Shown here one piece after another: positions 23,440 to 35,921 of a stretch of 64,000 nucleotides of DNA (positions are counted from its first letter, which is position 1; every line of letters begins with the position of its first letter). The DNA comes from Pleurodeles waltl. Lineage: Eukaryota > Chordata > Amphibia > Caudata > Salamandridae. The stretch is from the NCBI RefSeq assembly GCF_031143425.1, contig NC_090445.1, positions 821,102,817 through 821,166,816 of the forward strand. Direction: 5' to 3'. Made by a program: the position numbers and the translations under genes. Under the pieces are notes generated by a model that saw only the letters and a list, made by a program, of their open reading frames with translations, was not told the DNA's origin and ran no database searches.

Positions 23440-23950
23440 GACGATACTGGTCCAGCCTTAGGGAGGTGCGAATGGTGAGGCCGCACAGGGTGCCGACCTT
23501 CATGGGTGGGCGCTGACCTCAGGGGGGGGCTGTGTTCAGCAATAACTTACATTTGTGATTTAAAAGCACCTGCTGAAAAGTTTCTTGTGCGTCCAGCCTT
23601 CAGGAAGCAATTAAAATGGCAAGTTAACTCCAGTGATTAATGTTCTTGCTAGAGAGATAAATGTTTTGTCCAGTGGCAGTTTTGACTCGATATAAAGTAG
23701 CGCATATGGTTAACTTGCCTACTGCAAAGAACAGAACTACGTTTTAGGTGGATAGCTGAGTGGATTAGTAAAACCAGCCTTTACTACTGTGTTAAAACAA
23801 ATTGAATTTAAGTGAGATCAGGGCTATGGAGAGATGAGGGGCACTTTTCTCGGGTGTTAATGAGGGATTCCTAGGAGGAAGTAATGGAGGGGGGCGCCAA
23901 AAAAGATTGTCGCACTGGGCACCACCAACACTAAAGCCGTCTTAGAGGAT
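23440..23950. mobile_element. Possible decayed MITE
   Basis: The left part (GGTCCAGCCTTAGGGAGGTG, then GGCCGCACAGGGTGCCGAC) and the reverse complement of the right part (GACGGCTTTAGTGTTGGTGG, then TGCCCAGTGCGACAA) look like diverged inverted ends enclosing about 500 bp, including a GGGGGGCGCCAAAAAAG stretch near the right end. I associate such termini with salamander repeats from memory. No TSD was resolved, so the boundaries are approximate. Confidence 0.3.
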
Positions 23951-26900
23951 AGTTGTATGAGATCTGATCTTCAGCTTTACAAACAGTGCTTCCCACAGAG
24001 AAATGCCTTGTGCATCTAAATCCTTCTGTCCCATTGGTTGCCCATACCTCATGCATCACCTCTTGCACTCAACCAGAATCAATCCTACAATAGGGAGCAA
24101 ATGTTCCTGGAAGTGAACTGTCAATTTCCAGTTTGACAATGTATAGCTAAATTATTGGTATTGGTTTTATGCCATTTACACACTCGGGCCGGCATTGTAA
24201 AGGTAGCTGAAGAACAATTTAAGTATTTTTGTAATCAGCACTCTTTAGCAAACTGGCCTTTGGTCCATTAGAATTAAAAAAGATGCACAAGTCAGAAAAA
24301 TAAATTAAATCGAAGCTGATCAAAATAGTAAATCCGATGCACATGAAGACAGCTAAAGTTGGGAAGGACACAAAGCAGTAAGGGTTTGGTTAATCTATTG
24401 TCTAAAGTGCAGCAGAAGACTGACTAGTCCTTTGGACAGAGCCATCGAGGAGCAAATTTTAAAAAGATGTATTTGACGATTGTTTCGAATTCTGTTTAGT
24501 TATTAAAATGGTGGGACACTCAATGGTATTTTTATGTCTGTCTTGACATGGTGGCAATTTGCTAGAAATAATATTACTAATGACTTAAAATTCATACAAG
24601 TGGATTTAGCTCAGCCCAGAGGAATCTTTCTCTATTGCCTAATGATATTGGCTGGTGTATTATTATGCCTCATATGGAGTGCTTTCATTGTAATGTAGAG
24701 CATTTTACATCTCAAAAGTACACCAAACCATCTAACATTACATTTGTTATCTCATGGATGCGCTGAATAAAAAAAAGCAATCTTTTTTTAATTATGTTTT
24801 CACTGCAGCAGGTTTTTTTTTTTATTAGATTAGTCAGGGCTCAAGAGGCAAGCCAAAGCTACTGGCTTTGCCAGTGCTTATTCTTCTCTAGGACAGGCCA
24901 GCATGTTCGATTAGGGGCAGGGGCGAAGAAGCCAATTGAAGACCTAAGTTAAGGTTGTAAAATTTGATATTTAGTTCGAGTTTTTGAGAGTTTTTAGATC
25001 GCAAGCTTGATAAGACTTGATTCAACCTTATGATTTAGCCAGACCACAGTATTTATTGGAGCCTCCAATGGTGAATGTCTTAGAATTGTAGGGAAATTAG
25101 TGATGGTAATGATGGCGTTGTGTTGCCTGCTTCTGGATTTCATAACTTTGCATTTCTGTATGTGGGCATTTTGTTTTTATGCATATGGTGGGTGGACTTT
25201 GCTGATTGCAAGTTAGTGGGAAGCCTGACAACTGCTGCGGTTCTACTCAGAGGTTTGCTTTGTACTAGAGCTCTCTTTACCACAGTGGCATTTCGTGAAA
25301 TCAAAATGGTTTTGGGAGTCCATAAATCTAAAGTTCGAATTTTACGATGGCTAGGTAGGTATGATGGTTAGAACTCATTTGGAGTTGATTTAAAGCTTGT
25401 TGAATTGGAAATCCGAGCCTATCAAAAGTCTTTAATGTGAGGTCCTGAATCCCTAATAATGGTTTGTGTTTGCCTGTTTGATTTGCTTGTTCATGTGATG
25501 GTTTGTTGGCCTACATAGCCTTCTTTCCATAATTCCCATTATATCCTTCCCCCAGTTGTTTTACCAGGATCTTCTGTTGTTTTGATGAATAGGAAGGTTT
25601 GCTAATTTCTGGCTAGTGGTGACTATTGGTTTGCTATTCTCAATTGCATTATCACTACCTACATTACTACTTCTCAGTTTGCCTGCCATTGTTTGGACAA
25701 GAGGATTTGAAGATTTCCTTGCAGTTCCTTTCTGTTTATCAGAAAACCATGTTGGTTTGTCTTTCAATTCAATGGTTTTAAGGAACTCAGACCACAGCCC
25801 CTAGTGGCCCACCTTTCTTAGGTTTTCTTTTTCCCCTTTCCTCACATTGCTGAATCCTTTCCTCACGTCTATCACGAATTGGGACGAAGAAATCCTGTAT
25901 TTCTATTGTAGTATCTGAGAAGATTGTTCCTTCAACTCTGCTTCCCTCACAGTTTCTGAGCTGACTTCTCTTGTGAGCACCTACTCTAGAATCAGATGTC
26001 CTACTGGTGAAATAGCAGATGGGAAAAAGTGGACGCTAGTTCCTCCATGGCAATGGTTTTACATCTGTTAGTACTGAATGCCAGTACACCATCTATGGTG
26101 ATTGATGATGTAATAGCCCTAGCCTTCTCATTTGCCAGCTGTATTGCTTATTTCAGTATAACATTTGAGTGTTACTATAAATATGTGAGCTTTCCCCACC
26201 ACAAAAATCTAGTTGTCTGGAGGGTTTGGAAGCACTGTTTACCCTTCACTGTCTCGCTTTCTGCAGTATTTCCCTGGGATCTATTGCTGGCTTTGATGCA
26301 TCCTGTGTCTGCTAGAGCTGGAGTGAAACTATTATCAACCATCAATGAGTTTCGCCTGACCCCTTGTTCTCAGCCTTCGAAGTGATGACCGGCTAGCGTG
26401 GATCATAAACTCTGGCACGGCAGTAACATAGGGTGACTTCCATGTGTATGCTATTCTGCCCTCTTGGTTCCAATGACCCTCTAGGTGTGCAACTGCTAGG
26501 AAGGATTTTCTTCAGTAAGAGCGACCTGTTACCAACCCGTTATCTTTATATCACAGTTGCTCAGTCCCAACGTACTCCCAGTTGATATGGGACCCACAGG
26601 GTACCCGCATACTTAAAACTGGTGTCATTTGCAGGATGCTTGGAAGTACCCATGATTCAGCACCAGTATTAGGGAGTTCACTTAAAAAAAATGTTTTCAA
26701 GTTAAATCAAAATGCACCTGGGCCTGTATTGTACAAAGGGTGCACTGTGCCAGTTTGCACACTGGCACAACTTTCAAAAACTACAACTGGCGCAGATCAG
26801 GATAGTGCACACTATCATGAATGCGTTGCTTCCATGGTAGCTGTGAATTTGTGACTGCCCTGGGAGCAGCGCATTCAGTGAAATGTAGAGCTGCTGCTTA

Positions 26901-27513
26901 CAATGTGCTCAGTGTTTCACGGTGCAAGTGACAGCCGCCTGCACTTTAAAGAGGTGGCAGAGGATCCTACCATGTACCATTTTAAATCTTCAGGTTTATG
27001 GTTTGACTTGATAGCGCATCTGTCACCAGACAATTATGTGAGCATCACTAGAGAGGGGCTTTGTCTCTGTTGGGAGCCAGGAGTACATGTTTTTACTGGG
27101 CGGAAGTTGTGTGCTTCAACAAACAAGTGTTTGCCCTCCATATAGCTGTGATTATTTTGCTTCCTTATCCAGCTGCCTGATCTTGGATTTTCAGGGGCAA
27201 ACAAATTACCTAGTAATACTATTAAAGTGTCTTAACTAACTAGGCAATTTCTGTTTTTTCTTTGGCAGCAGTACAGATGAGCGGAAGGCAGTTATTAACC
27301 TATATAGCTTTTTAGGCCTGGCTTGACAGTAAAACTGTCACCTGACCTTTTAACCTACACCAGCATTATTCTACAGTTCTTACTTAACACGTGTATCCAT
27401 TCCTTTGCTATGTATTTGTAATGCTTCACATTACCTTATAAAATTACATTAAAACCAGATCTATTGGCATTTCCAATGTTTGTACAACTTGTCTGTACTA
27501 GTACATAATAAGA
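23951..27513. other. Unassigned sequence
   Basis: Mostly AT-rich unique-looking DNA. Open frames such as 25,120-25,371 and 26,029-26,385 are hydrophobic or mixed with no domain. The part around 26,580-27,150 (including GGGCCTGTATTGTACAAAGG) has the look of a dispersed repeat, but I could not pair it within this window. Confidence 0.4.
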
Positions 27514-27521
27514 GGACCAAT

Positions 27522-28064
27522 CAAGGATGGCCCCTCCACTATGGTGGAAGAGCGTTGCCCCACTGCTGAAAGCAAAATAATAAAGGGATAATAAAAGTAT
27601 TTTAATATCCCTTTATCTTTCCACTTTAGTAGGGTGGGGTGAGACCAGCCTCCTCTACGTCAACAAGTGCAGGAGGAGTAGTGGTGTGCTTCTAAATGTG
27701 CATGTCAGTTTAGCCAACTGACATGCGCACATAGAAACTCTCCACCCGGCTGTTTTTTTTTTACAGCCGGGTGGAGACCAAGCGCAGTGCCCCACTCCCT
27801 CTCTGAGTGGCATTTCTGCCTGCTCAGACCAATCACAGCACTTCTTTCATGTTGTGTACAGTGTGAGAGAAGCATTGGGATTGGTTGGGGAGGGAAGAAG
27901 TCGCAAGGTGGCTGGAGCGGGAGCAGCAGATCACGTAAGGGCAAGTAAGTTCATTCTTCTTTTTTTTTTTACTGCCCCCATACCCCTGGCTCCGTGCACT
28001 GCTCTCTCTCCCCATATTTCCTCACCCCCCCCCCCCCTTTTTTTCCAGGCAGCAGCCACGACTT
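27522..28064 (+). mobile_element. hAT-type MITE, family A copy 3
   Basis: A 543-bp copy starting CAAGGATGGCCCCTCC (matching the CAGTGGCGGCTCCTCC end of the family) with a perfect 8-bp TSD, GGACCAAT, at 27,514-27,521 and 28,065-28,072. The right end, AGCCACGACTT, is a decayed AGCCGCCACTG-type terminus. Two internal hairpins are present: 27,698-27,710 with 27,716-27,730, and a perfect 14-bp stem CTCCACCCGGCTGT (27,740-27,753) with ACAGCCGGGTGGAG (27,763-27,776) around a T-rich loop. A 13-base C run lies at 28,025-28,037. It is closest to copy 2. Confidence 0.8.
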
Positions 28065-28072
28065 GGACCAAT

Positions 28073-30540
28073 CACATGCAAATCAAAGTAACACTGCAAT
28101 TTTTATATTTGATTGATTTCAGAGTTTACAAAAAGTCATCAAATAACCATAATCCAGTCCTGAAGTTCACTAATTTCGAAATAGATACATTCATTAATTG
28201 CATCTCTACTTCGTACTCGTCCGTTTAAAATGCTAGTGCCTTCCAACTCACACTCGGCATCATTTAATATTAATCCCGACCTACGCTGGTCTATAATTAA
28301 GTTTGCTGATATTCTTCCATTCTGCCCCATTTTCTTTCGTACTTATCCGTTGTTGCAGTACTTTTGGCATACCTGTGCTCAGAACTCTGTTCCTAACATT
28401 TTCTGGAACCACTGAGACACAACAGGTGGAGCCTTAAAGAACGGGCGGCCAAAGAATGGCTAACCATCATCTACAAAAAGATTTTTCTTCTACCCTGTTT
28501 TGATAAATGTTTCTTTGTGTGCTAATACCCCAACATATATTTAACAGTGTTATGCTCAGTCTTACACCCTATTACCTCCGAAATATAGTTGTAAATTGTC
28601 AACTAGAAATGCTCTAACTGTGTCACATGTAGCCATCTCCCAGTGCCTTCAATTAAAGCGCCTGTCCGAAGCTGAAGTTTTACATTCCTGCAACTTTCTG
28701 GATGTTAAATGTGTAAGCCAACTTGAAAAAAATGCTTTTGTCTAAAAGTGTCCCCTTTTTAGAGAGGCGAAAGTGAACTGGCAAATTTCTGACCACGCCT
28801 TGTTGGTGTGTGCTGGAAGGCTAATGTCTATGGTGGGGGCCTTTCCGGACTAAATCAAAGAAAGGGATTTTTTCCCTTAGCCTAATCATAGGTTTTTAAC
28901 CACACTGAAGTGCAGTGGAGACTGAAACGTAATGCAGATATAAAGACTAACTCAGTGCATTACATGGGACCCCCCTAGGCTTATTAACAGTGCTAGGGAT
29001 CACATGCATTGCAACTGTCCATTATCACTTCAAACCATGGGCGCTGGAAATAGCGCTCACCCCCAAAACAACTGCGATGGAGTTGCGACAGTGAATGAGA
29101 ATCAAGCATGCTTTACATTTTTGTTTTTGTCCAGTTACATTTGCTGTGCGTTCAAAAACAGAGGTCAGATGTCAAACTTTGTCTTTTGACAATTTGCTGA
29201 TTATACTTTTAATATGAAGGTTGCTGTTTACTTTTCTTCCTAAAACAGCAAAGTGAGAGGATTTTGTTAAATGAAATATGCAACAATCTTGCTGGTGTGA
29301 AAGAAATAGGAGATTTTTCTAATACACAACATAATATACATGCTTCTAAATGAACTGAACTAAACACATATTTCAAAAATAGTTAGGAAAGCATAAATGA
29401 AGTTCTTTTTTTGTAATTCTCAAGTGTGATGAAACAAAGTTTTTAATAGGATCAAAACAAAATGGAGAGTGTATTTGGTAAAGCACAAATATTCCCTGAA
29501 ACCTGATTCCCACACGTTATCTTTTGTGTGAGACATAGGTATATCAGTAAAACTGTGCAGGTTTGCAAATTTAGTGGATCTTTCAATGGTGAATGTGTTG
29601 TCTGTGAATGACCGTGCTCTACCACACCATGTTTTAGTAATACATTTACAACTGTGTGCTCCAAAATGCACCACCAGCTACACATTACACCCTTACCACT
29701 CTCTTGCTGAAAGGGTGTGGTTCATTTGGCACACTTGTTCTTTGTGTGACTTGGATTTTTTTTTTTTTACAATCCGTGCAACTTCAGTGACGTAACATTG
29801 ATGGCGGCAGCCACACTCTGGTCCTAGCGCCGCTGCTTCAAACCACGTCCTACAACAATGAGAACATGGAGATGTCCTTCGTCCGTTCATTGTACTTTCT
29901 TCGCAGGACACTTGAAGGACTGCACATCAGAACTAACGTATTGTCTGTGCCGCTGTTTATTGCTTACTCACGCTTTATACTTCGCTCTTACTCAAAATCT
30001 GTGCAAGACAACTGCTTATTTTCAACATGGCGCAGGTTTCTGGCTGACCAGTTGCACTTCCCAGTTGTGCTGGACTGAGATGCGAGCATCACTCTTGTTG
30101 AATGCCCTGATGGGGATTCTGGCCCTGTTCCTTATCTACAGAGCTTTTCCCAGCCCCAGGCTCGGCTCTCAGCCCCCTAACTGAGTGGTATTTGAATGAG
30201 TTAGTCAGAGGCAGTTTTTGTTGTGCCCTGGAGCAGATCTACAGACTGCTCCTGGTATACGCAGGGTACCAAGCAGTTACGTTAGTTTTCCATCAGAGTT
30301 GTGGTTGAAAGGAGCAGGAAGTAAATAGTTTCAGCCTGCCTGCTAGTTCTGCTATGGGATGCGCTCTGCTGGAATGAATTAGTATATTGTTGAGCAAGAA
30401 ATCAAACGAAACTTCAGAACAGAGATCAGTATTCATTCCAGACCTTCCAATAGATTCTGCAGAAGGATTAATGCCTCCTGCTATGCGAGTCAACATTTTA
30501 TTGGATTTCTTCTTTCATCAGTTTGATACACATAACCTGA
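28073..30540. other. Unassigned sequence
   Basis: No gene recognised. A T run lies at 29,757-29,768. A modestly GC-rich stretch at 29,780-29,850 contains GTGACGTAAC, a CRE-like word, but there is no other promoter evidence. Confidence 0.4.
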
Positions 30541-30541
30541 G

Positions 30542-31292
30542 GAACATAGAGCCACACATACTAAACCCTGGTCGCAAAATAGTGGTCACAATTTGCAACC
30601 AGTATTTTCACTACCAGAGTGCTGTTTTGCGAACTGAACTATGTACTAATAAGTCGGTTCACAATGTACTGAGTCCTAGTTCGTCGTAAATCAACCTACC
30701 TCATGACTATTAATGAGATAGGCCATATTTTGAGACCCACTAGGAACTGCAGCCATCACAGGGAAGGAGGCTTACTGAGGTCAGCAGGCTACCATGCTTG
30801 TGATTTCTTTTAAATAAAGCATTTTTTTACAACGCAACCGGTTTTCCTTAAAAGAAAATAGGATGTGTTTAAAAATAAAATGGAAACATTTAACTTACGT
30901 TTTTTCAGAATAGGCAGTGACTTACAGAACCGCTCCCTACTCTTAAAAAAATATTTTTTTAACATTCTCAAAGGTGAAGGGTTCCCTATGGGGTCCCCTT
31001 CCCGTTTGCAAATGCACTTTTGTAGTCGGTAAAGTATTAATATTTTGTGACTGGATTCCAATCACAAAACATGAATACATGTGTTCATGCACGTTTAGAG
31101 ATGCTCTAAACACGCCCTTTGATAATACCACCTCGGATTTAAGTCACAAACCAGAACTGCGATTCGGTTACTTATTACCGAATCACAATTTGGAGTGTGC
31201 ACATTAGAAAAAACTGTTTGCAATCTCAAACTGCCTGACTGCGTATCAGGCTGTTGGCAACCGCCAAAATGCTTCATACATCTGGTCCATAG
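30542..31292. mobile_element. Probable MITE with weak inverted ends
   Basis: About 750 bp with word usage (repeated TCGCAAA, TCACAATTTG, GGGTTCCCTATGGGGTCCCC) that I associate with an abundant newt repeat family. The left end (GAGCCACACATACTAAACC) and the reverse complement of the right end (GGACCAGATGTATGAAGCA) agree only partly, and no TSD was resolved. A perfect inverted repeat, GATTCGGT (31,161-31,168) with ACCGAATC (31,177-31,184), lies near the right end. Superfamily unknown. Confidence 0.4.
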
Positions 31293-32980
31293 TCATTGGG
31301 TTAGTGTTTGTGTCTACAGAAACACCAGAGGCACCATATGTTTTTTCTATAATACGGGATGCCTTTTGTTGTTGGAAAGGCTGGCATATCTTTATGGTAT
31401 TCCATGAACAAGCACATTAACCTATTCCCCCCATATTCAAGAGTTAACTCTGACCAAATGAGTCATTTGTTGAGTATATGCATCAACAGGAGCAATAGAA
31501 ATGTTAGCTATGTTTTTTCCAAGATTACAAAAGGATGTCCTATCTGTAAAGGTTTCCAGTAACAACCAGTGTAAATTATTGCCCTCATAGACAGCAAATT
31601 AATTTTCACCAAAATGTTCCATCCACTGCCCACATACTCCACTAAATTTCCTTGGGCTTCCTCTTCCATCATAAATGACCCTTTGACACAGCAATCTATG
31701 TTGCGGCAGCCATTTTCAAATTTCATCAATTAATAATTTCCTCAACCTATCACTAAATCCCTTATTGCTGCAACTATATTCCAGAGTACTTTAGAACAAT
31801 TTGATGGGGCATCATCTCTCCACACCCTCAGTATCAATGACTTATGCATGCCCTAAACTTCAGTTCACATTACTTACAGCAGAGCTGCATTCATACTGTT
31901 CCAGATCGCCCAATCCTGAGACAGCACCACATGGTGTGACAGAAGGTAATGGCTGACTGGGCACCTCAGAAGGGCATCATTCTGGCGTGCATAGCTAACA
32001 CCATGTGGGACGTTGTATTAAACTAGCTGCAACCCTGAGCTTCTTGCCACCTCACTAGGATACTCAGAATGTACATCTTCTTTTAGACACGTCTTTCTCC
32101 AACCTCAACTCCATTTGCATGAGTATGACACAGAATATTAACAACGGGGGGGGGGGGCTCCACAGGTACCTGGGAAGGCCTCCTTCTACTTCAGGACGTT
32201 TGAGTATCTTTAGGAACCATAATGGAAAGCACGTCATTGCTTGAAAACCTGTAGGCCTTTTGTACTGCTCTTATTTTCCATCCCTCTGCACAATTTATTT
32301 CTAGCTGTGGCATCGGGCAGAAGCAGAGGCACGGTCCAGAGCTGGGTGTGTTCCCCAGTTTCTTACAGATATTTCTGTAGTGTGCCCAGGTCTGTTTGCT
32401 CTGTCTATCACTTTTCTTCCTTTGTTTCTTACTTTATTTGTTTATTTCTTTTTGTTTGTTTGTACGCTTGTTCTTTCTTACTCTTTCTCAATTATTCTGT
32501 CCTTCTCAATCCCAATGTTTTTATCTCTTCCCTGCCCTTTTTTCTCTCTTTCTCTCTGGTTCTTTCTCTTTCACTCACACTTCCTCTTTCATTCCTTAGG
32601 ACAAGTTCAGCCATCTCCCTCTTGCCACCTAAACAAACACAAACAGACATACCTGCGTGGAGCAGGCGATGCTCTTGGCGCTTCCTCGCAGCTCATTTAT
32701 TCACAGCAAACGAGGAAGGGATGGAGAGGCATTAAGAGCCTGATTCTGCCTTCACTCCCCCTGTTCTAGGGGAAGCTTGGGGCATTCCGGACATGGATGG
32801 GGCCGATGCCGCTCCTTTTGGTTCCAGAGAGAAGACCCGGAGAGCTTCCTTGGCAATCTCTTTGGCAGCAAGCACTGCAAAGGCAAACACACACAAACCA
32901 CGGGAGGGCAAATGAAGGGTGGAGTGAAATAAAATGGAGGCACCGGTATTCTTTCCGTGAAGATGATTCATTGAGTTAAA
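31293..32980. other. Unassigned sequence with a pyrimidine tract
   Basis: No gene recognised. A G run lies near 32,147-32,157. A strongly CT-rich stretch at about 32,380-32,600 (TTTCTT, CTCTTTCTC) opens several overlapping Phe/Leu/Ser-rich frames, which are composition artefacts. Confidence 0.45.
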
Positions 32981-32984
32981 TATT

Positions 32985-33085
32985 TGCCACTGGCGTCTAG
33001 TGTGATTTGTAGGTCACACGTTCAAATCCTGGGAAAACCTACTCGAAATTCCGTCCTTTTGAGGTTGGCAGGGGCGTTTTTGGGC
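32985..33085 (+). mobile_element. tRNA-derived SINE fragment
   Basis: CACACGTTCAAATCCTGGG (33,015-33,033) matches a polymerase III B box with its T-arm context, preceded by a tRNA-like GTCTAGTGTGATTTGTAGGT. The following ACTCGAAATTCCGTCC and TTTTGAGGTTGGCA resemble the body of vertebrate tRNA-SINEs of the type CTCAGCCTTCCATCC...GAGGTCGGTAAA (from memory). The A-box side is weak, so it is a decayed SINE and not a functional tRNA gene. Confidence 0.5.
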
Positions 33086-35563
33086 CTTCATTGCAGACTG
33101 CCGAGTGAACCCGGGCACGGACACAAACACTGTTTTAGACTGCATCTGGGTTATAATTTGTGCAGTCATTTTGCACGTTGTGGTTCTTCCCTGCGCTGTT
33201 CATGCAGAAATCTTCATGGGGAAACCGGTTGAAATGCTGGAAAATATGCAGCATTTGGGTGAGTTAGCCTTATTTCACCCCTAATCCCATATTCGGAACT
33301 GAAAAACTCAGAAAGGGGAAGTAATAGCCCAGCAGAGACAAACTGAGGTTCAGTGATGTATTTACCACCTCCCCCCTCCAATAATCTCGAGTTGCATGAA
33401 GTGAGGGCCAGAATTTGGTAATAGTAACTAATACCTATTGCTTATTATGGCTCTAAAGAGCTAACAAAGTAGAGTGTGGCGCACCCTTAAAAACCCAATA
33501 ATAGTGCTGTGGTCAGTGCTCGTGGATAACAGCCTTTGACGAGGGCCAGTTTTAGGTGGGCACTTGTACGTGCGATACACAAGTTTGTCTTCAGGTCATG
33601 GGGAGCGGAGTGTGATAGTTGGAGAGAGTAAGATACACAAACAGGGAAATGCCAGGACAAATGGATCTTTTGATCTCTCTCTGCCAGCAGTCACTGAGAG
33701 ATAATCCTTACAAGGGGACGTATTAAGAGTTTCATCACATGATTTTCTGGAGGAATTTTAAGGCAAGGATGGGCTTCTGGAGAGAAGCAGCAATTCAAGT
33801 ACCAATCAAAGGAGACATGGGAAACTTCTACAAGAGGTTGACTCTAGGTGTCCACTAGAAAGAGCAGGGTTACTTCATGTCTCTGTGAAGCCCTTTTTTA
33901 AACAAATGTCTTTCCACACGACATTGTTTCCCAGATCCTTTAGTCTCACAGTGTTGTTGACCTTCAATAGTGCTGCAAACCTCAATGTAACCTATAGTCC
34001 TTTAGAGATCAAAACGATTGATCTGGCTGAGGGAGCTTATTCCTTACTTCAAAAGACCAATAACATTTCCATTCCATTAGTTCAATTAGCCCACTGAACA
34101 TCACTCTGGCTGCGACACTAGCAAATACATTAAATCTTTCAAAGTGGAAAAGCAGAAAACAAGCATCCATGTTTAATTTTCCATCTTGAGTGCAGCTTTT
34201 TATGCTAATGTTAAACTTATGGGTCATAGAGTGGGCCTTTTAGACCTCTTCCTCAGAGAGGAGTGTGCCTCTGCTCTCTTGATGGTGGTGAATGTATTCC
34301 TTGATGTCTCCTTTCATGCCATGTTAAGGGGGACAATTGTATGGGAACTAGTTAGACGAAAATAACACTCTGCTTTTAATTCCGTGACCACTAAGGGAAT
34401 GAAAAGGAACTTTAACCCCTAAAATAGAAAATGGTGAAATTATACCTTGCACAGAAAGTTTTTCCTCTTACTGGCCACGGTGATTGATGAGGAGACATAC
34501 AAGAAAGAACCTCATCAAGGAGGTACACACAGACCGGAGCCCGGTGTGACTAGCAGATTCTTCAGCCTAGCTTTATGTCACGAGTGGCCTGCGTGAGGGA
34601 GCACCACCTTCCTTACATACAGCTCTTGGTAAAGGATGGCCTGGCAATGAGGAGAGTAAAATGGGTTCTCTCATACTGAGTAAACGAGACAGAAAGAGGG
34701 AACCAGCACCTGACACTGGAGCTGGGAAGGTTGTATAAGAGAACAACACAGAAACAAACATGCAGATCTTACCTCAGAACTACAAATAACCAGGGTTCCT
34801 GCCTCAGACAGTCAACCCAAGCGCTTCCCCCCCGCACCATCGACCAGCCTACATGCGGTACACCAAAGCAGGGGTTTGCAGCTGCTTGATCTAATAACAT
34901 GCTGTACTGTCTCAGGCACTCGTAGAATCCCTACATATTCTAAGAGCAGGGAGGGTCGAACACACATCCACCCAATTTTCACGCACATTGTCACAAGTGA
35001 CATCATCCTCCTATCACTCATAGTCTCTGCCTGGCAATTGACATACAAACCCTGAGGTGGTCTCCACGCTTCCTATGCAGAGTCCCGTGTAGTAATAGGC
35101 ACCAAACCATGCTTAAGAAGAAGAATTGGTGAATCCACTGAATCTAGCATGCACTGTGTGAGTAGGTCTGCCATGAAGTACTTGGGAAAAGCCAATCTTA
35201 GTGGCAGGGAGCTGGGCAATTGCACATAGTAGGGTTGGAAACCTCTGTTGTGAAGTCTCTGTGGTAGCTGCTTCTTCTGCTGACAGAACTGTATTGGCTG
35301 TGTGTGCTGTAAGGGACTACTTTGCCAAGTCATCAAAGCCATAATGTAAAGGTAGTGTAACCTTCCTCAATATGCATTTGCCCTTTAGTGACCTCACAAA
35401 ATGGGGTGCTACAGTTAAAGCTCTATGTAGTCAAATGGTAAAAAGGACACTCCTCAACTTAAGCAGAGTGCAGGTTGTGTACTCTTTCAGGGGGAATGTC
35501 CATGATATCATCCACACGCAGACTAGATGGGATAATTTTATATCTTCCGCCAGTGGAACGTCA
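33086..35563. other. Unassigned sequence
   Basis: No gene, repeat or RNA recognised. Open frames of up to 89 codons lack known domains. Confidence 0.45.
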
Positions 35564-35571
35564 CATATAAC

Positions 35572-35913
35572 CAGTGCTCAATTTGGGCCGGTGATTTCTG
35601 GTGGGGGCACCAGCACCTAATTTTGATGGATGGCACTTATTTTTCTACATCAAGCATTTACTGCGAGCAAACAACACATATGGGAAAGACAGAGGAAGAG
35701 AAAAATGAAAAGGCATCACAAAGGGAGAAAGCAGAAAACTGCAAAAGTGAACTGAAGGGGCAGGGAGTGGCTGTAAGTGGGTTAAAGAGGACCAAGATGT
35801 CTTTAGGATTAGCTGCCTTAGTATTTAGTGCTAGCACATTTAAAAGCAGCAGCTGCATGTTTCAGAGGAGAGTTTTGGGCACCAGCACATTTTTGTTTAC
35901 AAATTAGACACTG
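35572..35913 (+). mobile_element. hAT-type MITE, family C
   Basis: A 342-bp element with ends CAGTGCTCAATTTG and CAAATTAGACACTG (inverted repeats with two mismatches over 14 bp). The flanks CATATAAC (35,564-35,571) and CATAGAAC (35,914-35,921) agree at seven of eight positions, an 8-bp TSD. The phrase GGCACCAGCAC occurs near both ends. It is unrelated in sequence to the 195/45,344 family. No coding capacity. Confidence 0.82.
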
Positions 35914-35921
35914 CATAGAAC

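Noticed and set aside
33015..33033. Functional tRNA gene from the B-box-like GTTCAAATCC
   Set aside because: No paired acceptor or anticodon stem and a weak A box; the downstream text is SINE-like.
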